In this document: positions 7,644-13,708 of the stretch, one piece after another
Numbering within the stretch: the stretch's first letter is position 1
Layout: each line of letters opens with the position of its first letter
Assembly (NCBI GenBank): GCA_002378125.1
Contig: DFRF01000224.1
Location: 1-13,708 of the forward strand
DNA from: Rhodospirillaceae bacterium UBA3470
GTDB taxonomy: Bacteria > Pseudomonadota > Alphaproteobacteria > Rhodospirillales > Casp-alpha2
DNA length: 13,708 nucleotides
Reading direction: 5' to 3'
Position numbers and translations under genes: made by a program
Notes under the pieces: model-generated
Told to the model about the DNA's origin: nothing
Database searches by the model: none
The model's input: the letters and a program-made list of their open reading frames with translations, nothing else

Positions 7644-8889
7644 TAGAACCTCCTGCATAGACATCCAGGACCGCATCCACACCAGCATTAGCCGGGGCAT
7701 CAAAACCGTGCCGGCGCAACACCGCATCCAGGGCATTCACACAGCGTAGGACATTGGATTTGCGACAGACATAGCCCATCGTACCGATACGCCAGATCAC
7801 ACCAGCCAAGTGCCCAAATGAAGTCCCAATCTCAATACCAAAGTCATGCAGCATCTGACTGCGGACGTCCTCACCGTCTCCGCAGACTTTTGGTATGAGG
7901 ATACCAGTGACGTTAGTCATGCTGTTGGTTTGGTCACCAAATAGTTCCAACCCCATGGCCATGAGGCCGGACCGCAGGGCTCGGCTAGCGAGTTCATGAC
8001 GGGCAAACCCGGCTTCCAATCCTTCTTCCAAGATCACGCGTGCACATTCCCTCGCGGCATAGAGCATGGAGGTGGATTCCGTGTGGTGATTGAGACGCTT
8101 GGGGCTCCAGTAATCCATCAGCATGCCCAGATCCAGATAGTTGGAAATGATCTTTGGTCCATCACCAGCCACGTAGTCATCCGGGCGGATTCCTCCTTCA
8201 ATGTGCTTGCGGTTGTTGACCACGGCAGCAGCGCGTTCGTTGATGGTGATGGGTGAGGTGCCCGGTGGACCGGACATGCACTTCTGCAGACCAGTGCTCA
8301 CCGCATCCAGTTGCAAATCATCAACGGGAATAGGCATGCCGCAGAGGGTTGCAGTCGTATCCACGTATAACAACGCGTCCACCTCCCGGCAGGCAGCACT
8401 AATTCCTTCCAGAGGTTGCGCCATGGTCGTTGAAGTGTCGCCATGAACCAGAGCAACGACACGCGGCCGATGTTCGCGTATCGCGTCGCAGATGCTGTCG
8501 GTCTCAAAGACTGTGCCCCACTCGGTATCCAGGTTCACCACGTCGCCACCGACCCGCTGAGCAATCTCCGTCAAAAGATGGCCGAACCGTCCAAATCGCG
8601 GCACCAGGACCTTATCGCCACAGGATACCAATGAACCCAGACAGGCCTCAATACCCGCCCGTGCCGTGCCGTTAATCAAGAAGGTCCAATGGTTCTGTGT
8701 TTGATAAACCTGGCGGTAGAGCGCCATGGTCTCATTCATATATTCTGTAAACTCTGGATCAAACTGACCTAACATTGGGACCGACATGGCACGCAAGACG
8801 CGCGGATATACATCCACGGGCCCTGGCCCCATTATCAGGCGCGGGCTTGGATCCAGTTCCTGAAACGTTTCAGGCACCGGTGCATTCAT
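7636..8889 (-). CDS. pucG: (S)-ureidoglycine--glyoxylate aminotransferase (PucG)
   Basis: This 417-aa class V (alanine-glyoxylate type) aminotransferase is of normal length. Marks include LIMGPGPVDVYPRVL near residues 18-32, the TARAGIEA segment, the PLP-binding Asp in LLYVDTTATLCG (about D177) and the Schiff-base lysine in STGLQKCMSGPPG (about K203). In Bacillus PucG and Klebsiella HpxJ this enzyme transfers the amino group of ureidoglycine to glyoxylate, giving oxalurate and glycine. Serine-glyoxylate or alanine-glyoxylate aminotransferase is the alternative by fold. Lying between allC and the oxalurate-splitting genes makes ureidoglycine the natural substrate. The ATG at 8889 is chosen over the in-frame start at 8919 because AGGAGG sits 8 nt upstream. 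Its stop overlaps the FdrA-domain gene by 8 nt. Confidence 0.88.
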   Translation of the reverse strand: MNAPVPETFQELDPSPRLIMGPGPVDVYPRVLRAMSVPMLGQFDPEFTEYMNETMALYRQVYQTQNHWTFLINGTARAGIEACLGSLVSCGDKVLVPRFGRFGHLLTEIAQRVGGDVVNLDTEWGTVFETDSICDAIREHRPRVVALVHGDTSTTMAQPLEGISAACREVDALLYVDTTATLCGMPIPVDDLQLDAVSTGLQKCMSGPPGTSPITINERAAAVVNNRKHIEGGIRPDDYVAGDGPKIISNYLDLGMLMDYWSPKRLNHHTESTSMLYAARECARVILEEGLEAGFARHELASRALRSGLMAMGLELFGDQTNSMTNVTGILIPKVCGDGEDVRSQMLHDFGIEIGTSFGHLAGVIWRIGTMGYVCRKSNVLRCVNALDAVLRRHGFDAPANAGVDAVLDVYAGGSNG

Positions 8890-9148
8890 TCGTATTTCCT
8901 CCTGCCCGCGGCGATGCATGCGGGCTTAACAGATCGCATATAGTTGAAGCGTTCACGGTCGTCGCTTTCTCCAGATCGTCAAGTCGGAATTTTTCATTGG
9001 CCTCCCCGTCATAAGGGTTGGTAGTCCAGCCATCGCCAGACGAGTTCAGCCTAATCCCTCGGGCGCCGTCGCTAGGCACACCCCACATTCCGCTTAGCAA
9101 CGCCGTTTGACGGTCCCGGGCTTGGCACAGGAGTTTCACGATGCTCAT
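8870..9148 (-). CDS. Possible small hypothetical protein (92 aa) between allC and pucG
   Basis: A 92-codon frame starts with ATG at 9148, overlapping the allC stop as ATGA. That is the same junction type seen between the allG and fdrA genes. It ends inside the first codons of pucG, with a 20-nt overlap in another frame. The product begins MSIVKLLCQARDRQTALLSG and contains a polar stretch GDGWTTNPYDGEANEKFRLD. It resembles no family I recognise and has no membrane segment or obvious domain. In favour: it fills an otherwise 255-bp hole in a gap-free operon, and the start is coupled. Against: the last 20 or so codons overlap the hairpin and Shine-Dalgarno of pucG, and a chance open frame of this size is common at this GC content. 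It could also be the remnant of a former gene. Confidence 0.4.
   Translation of the reverse strand: MSIVKLLCQARDRQTALLSGMWGVPSDGARGIRLNSSGDGWTTNPYDGEANEKFRLDDLEKATTVNASTICDLLSPHASPRAGGNTNECTGA
8898..8925 (-). promoter_or_regulatory. Hairpin immediately upstream of the pucG ribosome binding site
   Basis: On the minus strand, GCCCGC (8925-8920) and GCGGGC (8909-8904) form a perfect 6-bp GC-only stem with a 10-nt loop. It is followed directly by AGGAGG (8903-8898), the pucG Shine-Dalgarno. No U-run follows, so it is not an intrinsic terminator. It could tune pucG translation or act as an mRNA processing or stability element. Both roles are inferred. Confidence 0.4.
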
Positions 9149-10413
9149 GTCTTGTCCATCAAGCATGATCCGTCCTCCGGCTGGAAGTTCTCAATGACCC
9201 GCAACAAAACCTCGGCACCAGCGGCAATGTCGGATTCGGTGATGAATTCATCGGGGTTGTGACTGATGCCACCAGCGCAGCGTACGAAAATCATCCCGAC
9301 ATCTGTAAGGTCCGCTATAGCCGCGGCGTCGTGACCAGCGCCGCTGGGGAGGCGGACAACACGGCTCTCGTTAGTCGCGATGGCAGCTTCAATCTGTCCG
9401 GCGATCCATGGCGCGCAGGCGACGCTGTTGGCTTCGTGGACCGTTTCCACGGTCAGCGTGCATCCTCGTTTGTCCGCAATCTTAGCTAACCAGGGGTCCA
9501 ACTCCGCAAGAGCCTCGATGCGCTTGACGTCTTCATCGGCGCGTATATCGATGGAGAATGTAACGCTGCCGGGAATCACATTAGTTGCTCCAGGCGCAAC
9601 CTCCATACGGCCAACGGTGGCCACACAATGGGTTCGCTTGGCAGCTACTTCCTCTACCGCCAAGGCGCATTCTGCGGCCGCTAAAAGCGCGTCCTGGCGA
9701 TGCCCCATAGGCACCGTCCCAGCATGACCGGCGACCCCGGAGAGGATGACCACGCGGCGCGTCGCGCCGGCTATGGCGGTCACCACACCAACCGGTTCAT
9801 CCATACTTTCTAACACTGGTCCCTGTTCTATATGCAGTTCCAAATACCCAATAACATCCTCCGGCCGCTTCGCCGCCGTATCAATCTGGTCCGGATCCAA
9901 ACCGAATGCGCGCAGTGCATCGGCCATGGTCATGTCGTCCATATCACGGGCTTCTAACAACTCCTTACGAAATGTTCCGGCGATGGCCCGGCTGCCCAAG
10001 TAGGTAGACTGAAAACGGACCCCTTCTTCGTCTGCAAAGCCAACTACTTCAATGGCGAATGGCATGCGAATTCCACGTCTATGGAGGTCGTGAACGCACT
10101 CGATCGCGGTGACGACACCCAACATGCCATCATATTTTCCGGCCATCACAACCGTATCCAAGTGCGAGCCGATCAGGAGCGCCGCCGCGTCCTCGCGCGC
10201 GCCTTCGTAACGGCCAATGATGTTGCCGACAGCGTCCTCGTGCACCCGCATGCCAGCCTCACGCATCCAGTCGCCAACGAGATCATTGGCTTCGCGATGT
10301 TGTGACGTCAAATATCGGCGCGTCAGGCCATTTCGGGATTCGCTCACGGTCGCCAAGGCGTCCAACCGCGACAGCATACCGGTGCTGATGGTGCTAAGGG
10401 AGCTCATGTTCAT
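9145..10413 (-). CDS. allC: Allantoate amidohydrolase (M20-family metal-dependent amidase)
   Basis: This 422-aa protein belongs to the M20 allantoate amidohydrolase/N-carbamoyl-amino-acid hydrolase family and is full length. Visible metal and catalytic motifs are GSHLDTV (H84, D86), GKYDG (D95), DEEGVRF (E129, E130), HIEQGP (H194), GHAGTVPM (H230, dimerisation/substrate site), SGAGHDA (H361) and ISHNPDEF (H385). All bimetal ligands expected for the family appear present. The reaction assigned by context is allantoate + H2O to (S)-ureidoglycine, NH3 and CO2. Beta-ureidopropionase or L-carbamoylase are the in-family alternatives, but the downstream pucG argues for allantoate. It is the first clear gene of the operon. 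Starts at 10413 or 10407 are both possible, neither with a strong Shine-Dalgarno. Confidence 0.88.
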   Translation of the reverse strand: MNMSSLSTISTGMLSRLDALATVSESRNGLTRRYLTSQHREANDLVGDWMREAGMRVHEDAVGNIIGRYEGAREDAAALLIGSHLDTVVMAGKYDGMLGVVTAIECVHDLHRRGIRMPFAIEVVGFADEEGVRFQSTYLGSRAIAGTFRKELLEARDMDDMTMADALRAFGLDPDQIDTAAKRPEDVIGYLELHIEQGPVLESMDEPVGVVTAIAGATRRVVILSGVAGHAGTVPMGHRQDALLAAAECALAVEEVAAKRTHCVATVGRMEVAPGATNVIPGSVTFSIDIRADEDVKRIEALAELDPWLAKIADKRGCTLTVETVHEANSVACAPWIAGQIEAAIATNESRVVRLPSGAGHDAAAIADLTDVGMIFVRCAGGISHNPDEFITESDIAAGAEVLLRVIENFQPEDGSCLMDKT

Positions 10414-10504
10414 AGCTTTACTAGCGCGTCACAATCGTCGGCTAACGGCCCGAAATGGGGAAATTGGACAAGAAAAACTTACGGATTTGCATTCGCTTAG
10501 TTTG

Positions 10505-10532
10505 ATTATCGCATTTAATTAGATTTTTTGAA
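10505..10532 (-). promoter_or_regulatory. Candidate promoter of the operon
   Basis: On the minus strand, TTCAAA (10532-10527, 4 of 6 to TTGACA) and GATAAT (10510-10505, 5 of 6 to TATAAT) are separated by 16 nt. Transcription would start near 10498, giving a leader of about 85 nt before allC. The -35 lies wholly within one arm of the inverted repeat at 10521-10566, so a protein bound there would control it. Confidence 0.35.
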
Positions 10533-10566
10533 TATATCAGTATTTTCAAACACTTTCAAAAAATCT
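10521..10566. repeat. Perfect 12-bp inverted repeat, candidate operator
   Basis: AGATTTTTTGAA (10521-10532) and TTCAAAAAATCT (10555-10566) are exact reverse complements separated by 22 bp. Within it, TTTCAAA occurs at 10544-10550 and again at 10554-10560, exactly 10 bp (one helical turn) apart. A near match in the opposite orientation lies in the left arm. Such phased half-sites suggest binding by a dimeric or tetrameric regulator. No regulator gene is present in the window. Confidence 0.55.
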
Positions 10567-10596
10567 GAGATAATTGTGATACATTTGTCAGCGAAC

Positions 10597-11008
10597 TTAT
10601 TCCGGATGGATTTTGGCCGAAGACGACCGCGCCCAAACCTCTGAAAACGGCGGGTGGATCGAATCCAATTCATTAAAGGCTCTCCGGATCATGGCTATGT
10701 AGTCCCGGTAGGTAACTTCGCAGCCTACTACCTCTCGCTCAAGGCCAAAGCGATGGAGATCATCACGGTGATGGAAGTGCATGATGGCTTCAGGGTGCTG
10801 GGGGTTGGACATCATAACCCTATCCAAGATTTCTGTTCTCCAGAACGCGATACACCACGTCAACCTTTCGTACCCATTCAATGAAAGTGTCCTGGGCCGG
10901 CTCTAGATCAGCAATTAAAGTTGCCAACTGTTCGGTAAAAGGCACGCGACGCATGATCGTATCCATTCGTAGTTTCTCGTCGCACCAAGACCGCAGCCTT
11001 TCCGCCAT
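10597..11008 (-). pseudogene. Small hypothetical gene split by a +1 frameshift
   Basis: Two overlapping minus-strand frames look like one protein of about 136 aa. The first, from ATG at 11008, reads MAERLRSWCDEKLRMDTIMR and continues to YRVLENRNLG with a stop at 10822-10820. The second frame continues as EILDRVMMSNPQHPEAIMHF and ends at 10597. Skipping one base near 10825-10850, for example in GAGAACAGAAATC, joins them. The span is 412 nt (3 x 137 + 1), consistent with one inserted base. Both halves show coding-like codon use and charged helical composition. No family was recognised. Alternatives are a sequencing error, programmed +1 frameshifting, or two separate small genes, the second starting at the ATGATG just after the first stop. 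It sits directly upstream of the operon promoter, in the same direction. Confidence 0.5.
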
Positions 11009-11111
11009 CTTACGTATGCGCGCAGGTAGCGGTTGACTCGGCGTTCAGAAGTAAATACGGAGCAGAATGTAACCCATCAAAAATGACTGAATTGTATTTT
11101 TGTAAACTTAG

Positions 11112-12836
11112 ATGGACGGGAAAAGAAGAGTGTTGGATCAACCACGTGTAAACGCAATGAACGGCGCAGAAGCCATGGTTCGGATGTTGGAAGCGCATGG
11201 CGTGCGCCATATTTTTGGACTCTGCGGAGACACTACGCTTCCGTTTTACGACGCGCTCTACCGTCTTGATCACAAGATGCAACACATCCTAACCCGCGAC
11301 GAACGTTCCGCCGCCTACATGGCGGATGGCTATGCCCGAGTGACTAGTAAAGTTGGCGTGTGCGAAGGCCCATCGGGTGGTGGCGCTACTTACATCCTTC
11401 CAGGTTTGGTCGAAGCCAACGAATCATCCGTCTCGATCCTCGCGATTACATCGGACGTGTCGGTTAAGGCACGCGGCCACTATCCGTTGACCGAGTTGGA
11501 CCAGGAAGGGCTCATGCGCCCGCTGACCAAATGGAATACGGTCATCAACCGCTCCGATATGATCCCCGACTTAGTTCGGACGGCGTTTCGGAAGATGACC
11601 ACAGGTCGGCCAGGCTCCGCGCACCTGGGTCTGCCCATCGACGTACAGCGCGACGAAGTCGACCCCGACGCCGTCTGGGCGGACCCCAGCCACGGCTTTT
11701 TTCCGGCCTATCCCGTTGGACCAGACATGATAGAGATCGAAAAGGCATTGGAGGCCATACAATCGGCCTTCTTCCCCGTAGTTATCGTGGGCGGTGGTAT
11801 CCTGCTAGCCGGCGGAGAAGCCGAGTTCCAAACCTTTGTTGAAAGCCTAGACATTGCCGTAGCTACCACTATTTCCGGCCAGGGCACCATCTCCGAAGCG
11901 CACCCCAACTGCGTCGGCGTCGTCGGATCGAACGGCGGCGTACCGGCGACCAGAGACTTGGTCAAGAAGGCCGACCTAATCGTATTCATCGGGTGCCGAG
12001 CCGGTTCGGTGACGACCGAGCTCTGGCGTTATCCAACCAAGACGACGCGAATCGTGCATATCGATTCTGATCCCGAGGTTATCTCCGCATCCTACGACAC
12101 AGAAGTCGCAGTGGTCTCTGATGCGCGCCTCGCTTTGTCCGCCATGAACAAGCTCTTGGCCGACAATCCGCCCGCTGGCGCAGGCTTCGGAGGCGCCGAG
12201 GTTGTGGCCACTCAGAAAAAGATCAAATGGGACGCCTTTAACGCCCTGGCTGCCAGCGACGACAGCCCCATCAAACCGGAACGCACCGTGGCCACGCTTC
12301 GAAAGATACTGGATGACGAAGCCATCATCGTTGCCGACCCGGGCACGCCGTGCCCTTACGTTTCCGCCTATTACGAAGTTCGAACGACGGGCCGTACTTT
12401 GTTCTCGAACCGTGCACACGGCGCACTAGGATACTCCTTATCGGCTGCCATGGGGGCCCAAATTGGACGGCCGGATAAGAAGATCGTCGCCATGATGGGC
12501 GATGGCAGTTTCGGCTTTACCTGCGGCGAATTGGAAACCGTGGTCCGCAAAAACATGCCGATCACCTTCATCGTGTTTTCCAACTCGGTGTACGGCTGGA
12601 TCAAGGCCGGTCAGAAGACGGGCTTCGATGAACGCTACTTCTCTGTCGATTTCAACCGGACAGACCACGCTGCCGTAGCCAATGCCTTCGGCGTAAAATC
12701 CTACTCGGTTGAAGATCCTGCACAGTTGGAAAGCGTGCTCCGCGAGGCCGTCAATTACGGTGGCCCGACCCTGGTCGACATCATTTCTCAACCGCTGCAA
12801 GAAGCTGCCGCACCGGTCAGCGAATGGATTGCATGA
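11112..12836 (+). CDS. Thiamine-diphosphate-dependent enzyme, acetolactate synthase superfamily (substrate unknown)
   Basis: This 574-aa protein has the three ThDP-enzyme domains in order: Pyr domain (about 16-180), central domain (about 210-350) and PP domain (about 390-560). The Pyr-domain glutamate that activates the cofactor is present in TRDERSAAYMADGYAR. Glyoxylate carboligase has valine there, so this is probably not Gcl. The ThDP/Mg motif begins GDGSFGFTCGELE and ends in FSNSVYGW. The usual SGPG loop is replaced by GPSGGGATY. The substrate is most likely a 2-oxo acid. Homology starts at Met16 (MNGAEAMVRML), so ATG at 11157 or GTG at 11130 are alternative starts; none has a convincing Shine-Dalgarno. 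It is transcribed away from the allantoate operon. A role in glyoxylate or oxo-acid chemistry is only a guess from context. Confidence 0.8.
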   Translation: MDGKRRVLDQPRVNAMNGAEAMVRMLEAHGVRHIFGLCGDTTLPFYDALYRLDHKMQHILTRDERSAAYMADGYARVTSKVGVCEGPSGGGATYILPGLVEANESSVSILAITSDVSVKARGHYPLTELDQEGLMRPLTKWNTVINRSDMIPDLVRTAFRKMTTGRPGSAHLGLPIDVQRDEVDPDAVWADPSHGFFPAYPVGPDMIEIEKALEAIQSAFFPVVIVGGGILLAGGEAEFQTFVESLDIAVATTISGQGTISEAHPNCVGVVGSNGGVPATRDLVKKADLIVFIGCRAGSVTTELWRYPTKTTRIVHIDSDPEVISASYDTEVAVVSDARLALSAMNKLLADNPPAGAGFGGAEVVATQKKIKWDAFNALAASDDSPIKPERTVATLRKILDDEAIIVADPGTPCPYVSAYYEVRTTGRTLFSNRAHGALGYSLSAAMGAQIGRPDKKIVAMMGDGSFGFTCGELETVVRKNMPITFIVFSNSVYGWIKAGQKTGFDERYFSVDFNRTDHAAVANAFGVKSYSVEDPAQLESVLREAVNYGGPTLVDIISQPLQEAAAPVSEWIA

Positions 12837-12943
12837 CTAAGGCAGCAGCTTTCGTCATCTGCGGCCCCGGCAACGCGGGGATCGACGAGGGCCTGCTGAC
12901 CGTGGAGGATAACTCGGGTCAGATCCAAATTCTATTTACCTGA
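12833..12943 (+). CDS. 36-aa ORF coupled to the ThDP enzyme (possible truncated gene)
   Basis: An ATG at 12833 overlaps the stop of the ThDP-enzyme gene as ATGA and opens a 36-codon frame ending with TGA at 12943. The product begins MTKAAAFVICGPGNAGIDEG and ends with QIQILFT. The codons between 12850 and 12920 end mostly in G or C, as in the flanking genes, which suggests real coding history. It is too short for any domain I recognise. It may be a genuine tiny protein, or the 5' stub of a downstream gene lost when the convergent oxidoreductase came to lie here; its stop is 9 bp from that gene's stop. Chance cannot be excluded. Confidence 0.4.
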   Translation: MTKAAAFVICGPGNAGIDEGLLTVEDNSGQIQILFT

Positions 12944-12952
12944 GAGACACCC

Positions 12953-13708
12953 TCAGAAACGATCCGGTCGAAACGGTTCGAGGTCTACGCTTGGCGTATT
13001 GTCCGTGGCCAGTTCGGAAATGAGCTTGCCCGTGATCCCGCCAAAGGTCAGCCCCAGATGATCGTGGCCGAAGGCAAATAGAACGTTTCGATGCAGGGGT
13101 GAACGCGCGATCACCGGTTTAGCGTCTGGATGGGAGGGCCTCGGTCCCATCCACTCCGCAAATTCCTGATGCGACGCAAGTCCTGGAAACAGGGCCTGAG
13201 CATGGGCGCGCACGATCTTGGCATAGCGCATGTCTGCCGGCGCATCGAGGCCCGCGAATTCAGCCATGCCGCCAACGCGAATACCTTCCCGCATTGGCGT
13301 CACCGCTACGTGGCGTTCGACAGACATGATCGCCCCGGTCATAGCCACTTCGGAACCCACGAAATGGGTATGATATCCACGCTCCGCCTCAAGAGGGATG
13401 GAAGTGCCCAACTGTTTTGCCAAAGGTCGCGACCACACGCCGGCTGCCAATACCAATACCTCCACTGGTATTTCGCTCGTGTCGGTCAAAATATCACTCA
13501 CTCCCTCCGACCCAACTTTGAAACCGCGAACCTCGGCACGATGATATGTGCCGCCTCGCGCTAAGAATAATTGCGCCAGAGCTTGCACAAGACGCAGAGG
13601 GTCGGCCGTGTTAGAAAAGTTCGCGACCCGATAGGCGCGAATAATATTTTCCGAGAGATTAGGCTCCACCTGGCGAGCTTCGTTGCCATCAAGAAGATCC
13701 AGAGCCAC
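12953..13708 (-). CDS. FAD-dependent oxidoreductase, D-amino-acid dehydrogenase (DadA)-like (partial, N-terminus beyond right edge)
   Basis: The minus-strand frame is open from the window end to TGA at 12953, giving 251 residues with no start codon implied at the edge. It is the C-terminal part of a DAO/DadA-type flavoprotein. Marks are the substrate-domain stretch ADPLRLVQALAQLF, the FAD-contacting VLVLAAGVWSRPLAKQLG, IPLEAERGYH, EWMGPRPSHPDAKPVI, and the terminal FAD-binding FGHDHLGLTFGGITGKLI. The N-terminal Rossmann motif must lie right of the window. The family oxidises D-amino acids, glycine, sarcosine or related amines to 2-oxo acids. The substrate is not readable here. In this setting glycine (to glyoxylate) is an attractive but unproven option. 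It is convergent with the ThDP-enzyme gene. Confidence 0.82.
   Translation of the reverse strand: MALDLLDGNEARQVEPNLSENIIRAYRVANFSNTADPLRLVQALAQLFLARGGTYHRAEVRGFKVGSEGVSDILTDTSEIPVEVLVLAAGVWSRPLAKQLGTSIPLEAERGYHTHFVGSEVAMTGAIMSVERHVAVTPMREGIRVGGMAEFAGLDAPADMRYAKIVRAHAQALFPGLASHQEFAEWMGPRPSHPDAKPVIARSPLHRNVLFAFGHDHLGLTFGGITGKLISELATDNTPSVDLEPFRPDRF

Larger units (their letters stand above)
10414..10596 (-). promoter_or_regulatory. AT-rich upstream region of the allantoate/oxamate operon
   Basis: This non-coding stretch separates allC from the split small gene upstream. Positions 10480-10600 are much richer in A+T than the rest of the window, as expected for a promoter/operator region. It contains a candidate sigma70-type promoter and an inverted repeat, listed separately. 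No small ORF or RNA gene was recognised in it. Confidence 0.6.

Noticed and set aside
8870..9166. Start of the small ORF at 9166, and of pucG at 8919
   Set aside because: ATGA overlap with the allC stop favours 9148 for the small ORF. The AGGAGG spaced 8 nt before 8889 decides the pucG start.
10820..10881. prfB-like programmed frameshift site
   Set aside because: The bases around the first stop (CTT GGA TAG) lack the CUU-UGA slip and the closely placed internal Shine-Dalgarno of prfB. It is kept only as one of several explanations for the split gene.
11112..12836. Calling the ThDP enzyme glyoxylate carboligase or oxalyl-CoA decarboxylase to complete the pathway
   Set aside because: The Pyr-domain glutamate is present (Gcl has valine there), and the N-terminal signature is not the one I know for Oxc. 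No formyl-CoA transferase gene is nearby.
12838..12960. Possible glycine riboswitch or terminator around CTGAG...CTCAG at 12940-12956
   Set aside because: Only a 5-bp stem, no U-run on either strand and none of the conserved glycine-aptamer core. Position between convergent stops does not fit a riboswitch.

Overview
The window carries a purine-nitrogen (allantoin) degradation locus from a Gram-negative bacterium. It is most likely a proteobacterium, perhaps an alphaproteobacterium. That placement is an inference from moderate-to-high GC, strong Shine-Dalgarno sites, tightly overlapping genes and the protein families present. No rRNA, tRNA, IS element, CRISPR array or phage gene was seen.

Layout, left to right. 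(1) Positions 1-423, minus strand: the N-terminal 141 residues of a xanthine dehydrogenase small subunit (XdhA, two [2Fe-2S] centres), running off the left edge. (2) Positions 663-1211, plus strand: a stand-alone purine-type phosphoribosyltransferase, divergent from xdhA and tail-to-tail with the operon. (3) Positions 10413 to 1218, minus strand: one compact operon. In transcription order it holds allC (allantoate amidohydrolase), a possible small unknown ORF, pucG (ureidoglycine-glyoxylate aminotransferase), a 59-aa FdrA-domain protein, allG/ylbE (DUF1116), allF/fdrA, a carbamate kinase, allH/ylbF (DUF2877) and hpxW (oxamate amidohydrolase). Most junctions are stop/start overlaps. (4) Positions 10414-10596: the AT-rich operon upstream region, with a perfect 12-bp inverted repeat overlapping a plausible promoter. 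(5) Positions 10597-11008, minus strand: a small unknown gene split across two frames. (6) Positions 11112-12836, plus strand: a thiamine-diphosphate enzyme of the acetolactate synthase superfamily with unknown substrate, followed by a 36-aa ORF coupled by an ATGA overlap. (7) Positions 12953-13708, minus strand: the C-terminal half of a DadA-like FAD oxidoreductase, running off the right edge.

How the genes fit together, from family knowledge. AllC converts allantoate to (S)-ureidoglycine, NH3 and CO2. PucG transaminates ureidoglycine with glyoxylate, giving oxalurate and glycine. AllF/AllG/AllH form the oxamate carbamoyltransferase assigned in E. coli, which converts oxalurate and phosphate to oxamate and carbamoyl phosphate. 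Carbamate kinase makes ATP from carbamoyl phosphate. HpxW hydrolyses oxamate to oxalate and ammonia. The operon therefore appears to encode every step from allantoate to oxalate, glycine, three ammonia and one ATP. Three things need outside explanation: where glyoxylate comes from, what happens to oxalate, and why the FdrA-domain piece is a separate protein. The flanking ThDP enzyme and DadA-like oxidoreductase are candidates for glyoxylate/glycine chemistry, but nothing in the sequence proves this.
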